A stretch of DNA of 7,735 nt, taken from the NCBI GenBank assembly GCA_023488865.1, contig JAMDDG010000152.1, positions 1 through 7,735 on the forward strand. The letters are read 5' to 3'. The position numbers and the translations under genes are program-made. The DNA comes from Bacteroidota bacterium (GTDB taxonomy: Bacteria > Bacteroidota > Bacteroidia > Bacteroidales > Prolixibacteraceae). The notes below the pieces were generated by a model. The model was given only the letters and a program-made list of their open reading frames with translations. It was not told where the DNA came from and did no database searches. Numbering within the stretch: position 1 is the first letter of the stretch; every line of letters starts with the position of its first letter. This document shows positions 6,594-7,735 of the stretch, in pieces.

Positions 6594-6693
6594 TCATACT
6601 GTCTAAGATCATTGGTTAGTTATTATTTTGGTACTTTGACTTCTCGTTTTAAACAAAAAGGTACACAAAGTTAATACATATCTGAAACGTTGT

Positions 6694-6701
6694 TATTTTT
6701 G
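6694..6701 (+). promoter_or_regulatory. Candidate -7 box upstream of the EamA transporter gene
   Basis: TATTTTTG matches TAnnTTTG. It ends 16 bases before the proposed start at 6718 and lies in AT-rich intergenic DNA. The -33 region 19-21 bases upstream shows only a weak GTTAA (6670-6674), so this is a partial match. The leader would be only about 10 bases. A GGGGA at 6701-6705 could act as a weak ribosome-binding site. Confidence 0.4.
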
Positions 6702-6717
6702 GGGAAAATTTAGCATT

Positions 6718-7620
6718 TTGGGAAAAGAGCTGCTTACCGCCTATTTGAAACTGCATCTGGTCGTCCTGATTTACGGGTTTACCGCCATTCTGGGAAAACT
6801 GATCCAGTTACCTGCGCTCGAGTTGGTCTGGTACCGCCTGATAATTGCCATTCTCACTTATTATATCTATCTGAAAGTTAGAAAGGAAAGCTTCGCGGTC
6901 TCCCGGCGTACCCTGCTTCAGTTTTTCGGCGTGGGCACAATCATCGCCCTCCACTGGGTCACCTTTTACGGGGCAATCAAACTCTCGAATGTGTCGGTTA
7001 CCCTGGGATGCTTTGCCACGACCGCCTTGTTTACCAGCTTTCTGGAGCCTTTTTTCTACCGGAAACGGATCAATTACCTGGAGGTGCTGATCGGATTGAT
7101 CATCATTGCCGGCCTCTACCTGATCTTTCGCTTCGAAACCCGCTATACCCTGGGAATCCTGGTCTCCCTGATCTCTGCCTTCCTGGCCGGATTGTTCATG
7201 GTGCTTAACAGGAAATTGGTGGCCAACCACCGGGCGATTACCATCAGTTTCTACGAAATGATCGGCGGGTTTATCGCTTTGACGGTTTACATGGCCGGAT
7301 CAGGCAGGGGAATAACCACTCCGCTGCTGCTTCCAACTTATTCCGATCTGTTCTTCCTGATTCTTCTGGCAACCGTCTGCACGGCTTTTGCCCTGACCAT
7401 GCAGGTAGACGTGATGCAACACCTTTCCGCTTTTACGGTAACACTTACCGTTAACCTTGAGCCGGTTTACGGGATCATTATGGCCTTCTTTATCTTTGGT
7501 GAGTCAGAAAGAATGACATCCGGTTTTTACATGGGGACGCTTCTGATCCTCCTTTCGGTCTTTGGTTTTCCGCTATCACAACATTACCTCAAAAAAAAGT
7601 CTGAAAGCTATTCAAACTGA
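6718..7620 (+). CDS. EamA/DMT-superfamily 10-helix membrane transporter
   Basis: The product is 300 residues long, the usual size for EamA-type drug/metabolite transporters, which are inner-membrane exporters or exchangers of small metabolites such as amino acids. Two homologous halves are visible. The first covers about residues 10-138 (helices around 13-30, 34-52, 66-87, 91-112, 119-138) and the second about 143-287. Each half carries the family's Leu-Glu-Pro motif near its fourth helix: LEPFF at 109-113 and LEPVY at 247-251, the latter followed by the typical FFIFGE. ELVWYR in helix 2 is also characteristic. The tail is short and basic (LKKKSE). The start is uncertain: there is no in-frame ATG before helix 1, so TTG at 6718 is proposed, with ATT at 6715 a less likely option. 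The substrate cannot be predicted. It is transcribed separately from the importer operon and converges with the gene on the other strand. Confidence 0.88.
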   Translation: MGKELLTAYLKLHLVVLIYGFTAILGKLIQLPALELVWYRLIIAILTYYIYLKVRKESFAVSRRTLLQFFGVGTIIALHWVTFYGAIKLSNVSVTLGCFATTALFTSFLEPFFYRKRINYLEVLIGLIIIAGLYLIFRFETRYTLGILVSLISAFLAGLFMVLNRKLVANHRAITISFYEMIGGFIALTVYMAGSGRGITTPLLLPTYSDLFFLILLATVCTAFALTMQVDVMQHLSAFTVTLTVNLEPVYGIIMAFFIFGESERMTSGFYMGTLLILLSVFGFPLSQHYLKKKSESYSN

Positions 7621-7735
7621 TTGATAACGCCCTTGTCGAGCAAGTCGGATTCGATGTTCAGTTCACTTTCGAGGAAGTCGTCCATCTCCTCCTCCGTACC
7701 GAATTCGGCCACCAGACCGTTGTACACGACCGTCC
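7608..7735 (-). CDS. C-terminal end of an unrecognised acidic protein (5' part outside window)
   Basis: On the minus strand the frame is open from the window edge to a TAG at 7608-7610, giving 41 residues. These start TVVYNGLVAEFGTEEEM and end LLDKGVINQFE. The composition is strongly acidic (about a third Asp/Glu) with alternating hydrophobic residues that suggest an amphipathic helix. The codon usage looks like real coding DNA, and the frame stays open at the edge. I do not recognise the family. The gene converges on the EamA transporter, and the two coding regions overlap by 13 bases (7608-7620), leaving no room for a separate terminator between them. Confidence 0.6.
   Translation of the reverse strand, partial: TVVYNGLVAEFGTEEEMDDFLESELNIESDLLDKGVINQFE

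Noticed and set aside
6418..6612. Minus-strand 64-residue frame starting MILDSMTFARF
   Set aside because: It is a different frame from the YhcH-like remnant over the same bases. Its sequence resembles no protein, whereas the neighbouring frame does.

Overview
The window looks like chromosomal DNA from a member of the Bacteroidetes (Bacteroidota). The supporting signs are a secreted protease ending in a type A sorting domain of the type IX secretion system, promoter boxes of the TAnnTTTG type, mostly weak or absent Shine-Dalgarno sequences, and an iron/cobalamin-type ABC cassette with the motif variants I associate with this phylum. No rRNA, tRNA, CRISPR array, transposase or integrase is visible.

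Layout. Bases 1-731 hold the 3' part of a CE15-type glucuronoyl esterase-like gene (plant cell wall, lignin-carbohydrate ester cleavage). A compact Bacteroidetes promoter overlaps its stop codon and leads into a 733-residue secreted serine endopeptidase (774-2975) that resembles lysyl endopeptidase and carries a T9SS C-terminal domain. Next is a three-gene importer operon on the same strand: a substrate-binding lipoprotein (3011-4156), a FecCD/BtuC-like permease (4175-5311) and a FecE/BtuD-like ATPase (5333-6487). These would bind a metal chelate (ferric siderophore, heme or cobalamin) on the periplasmic side, move it through the inner membrane, and energise transport with ATP. No TonB-dependent receptor is present here to fix the substrate.

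Bases 6488-6717 are mostly intergenic. On the minus strand they contain a 38-codon remnant that looks like the C-terminus of a YhcH/YjgK/YiaL-family protein, followed by AT-rich promoter DNA. A complete EamA/DMT-type 10-helix transporter follows (6718-7620). It converges on, and overlaps by 13 bases, the C-terminal end of an unrecognised acidic protein gene on the minus strand (7608-7735, running off the window).

The most unusual features are two repeat intrusions in the importer operon. The permease gene opens with duplicated dispersed-repeat-like units that are translated as a roughly 37-residue N-terminal extension. The ATPase gene carries 14 perfect copies of a 9-base unit, translated as (Pro-Ser-Ser)14, inside its C-terminal accessory domain. 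I found no convincing new multi-gene system; the genes are members of known families, and the interest lies in the repeats, the gene remnant and some motif details.
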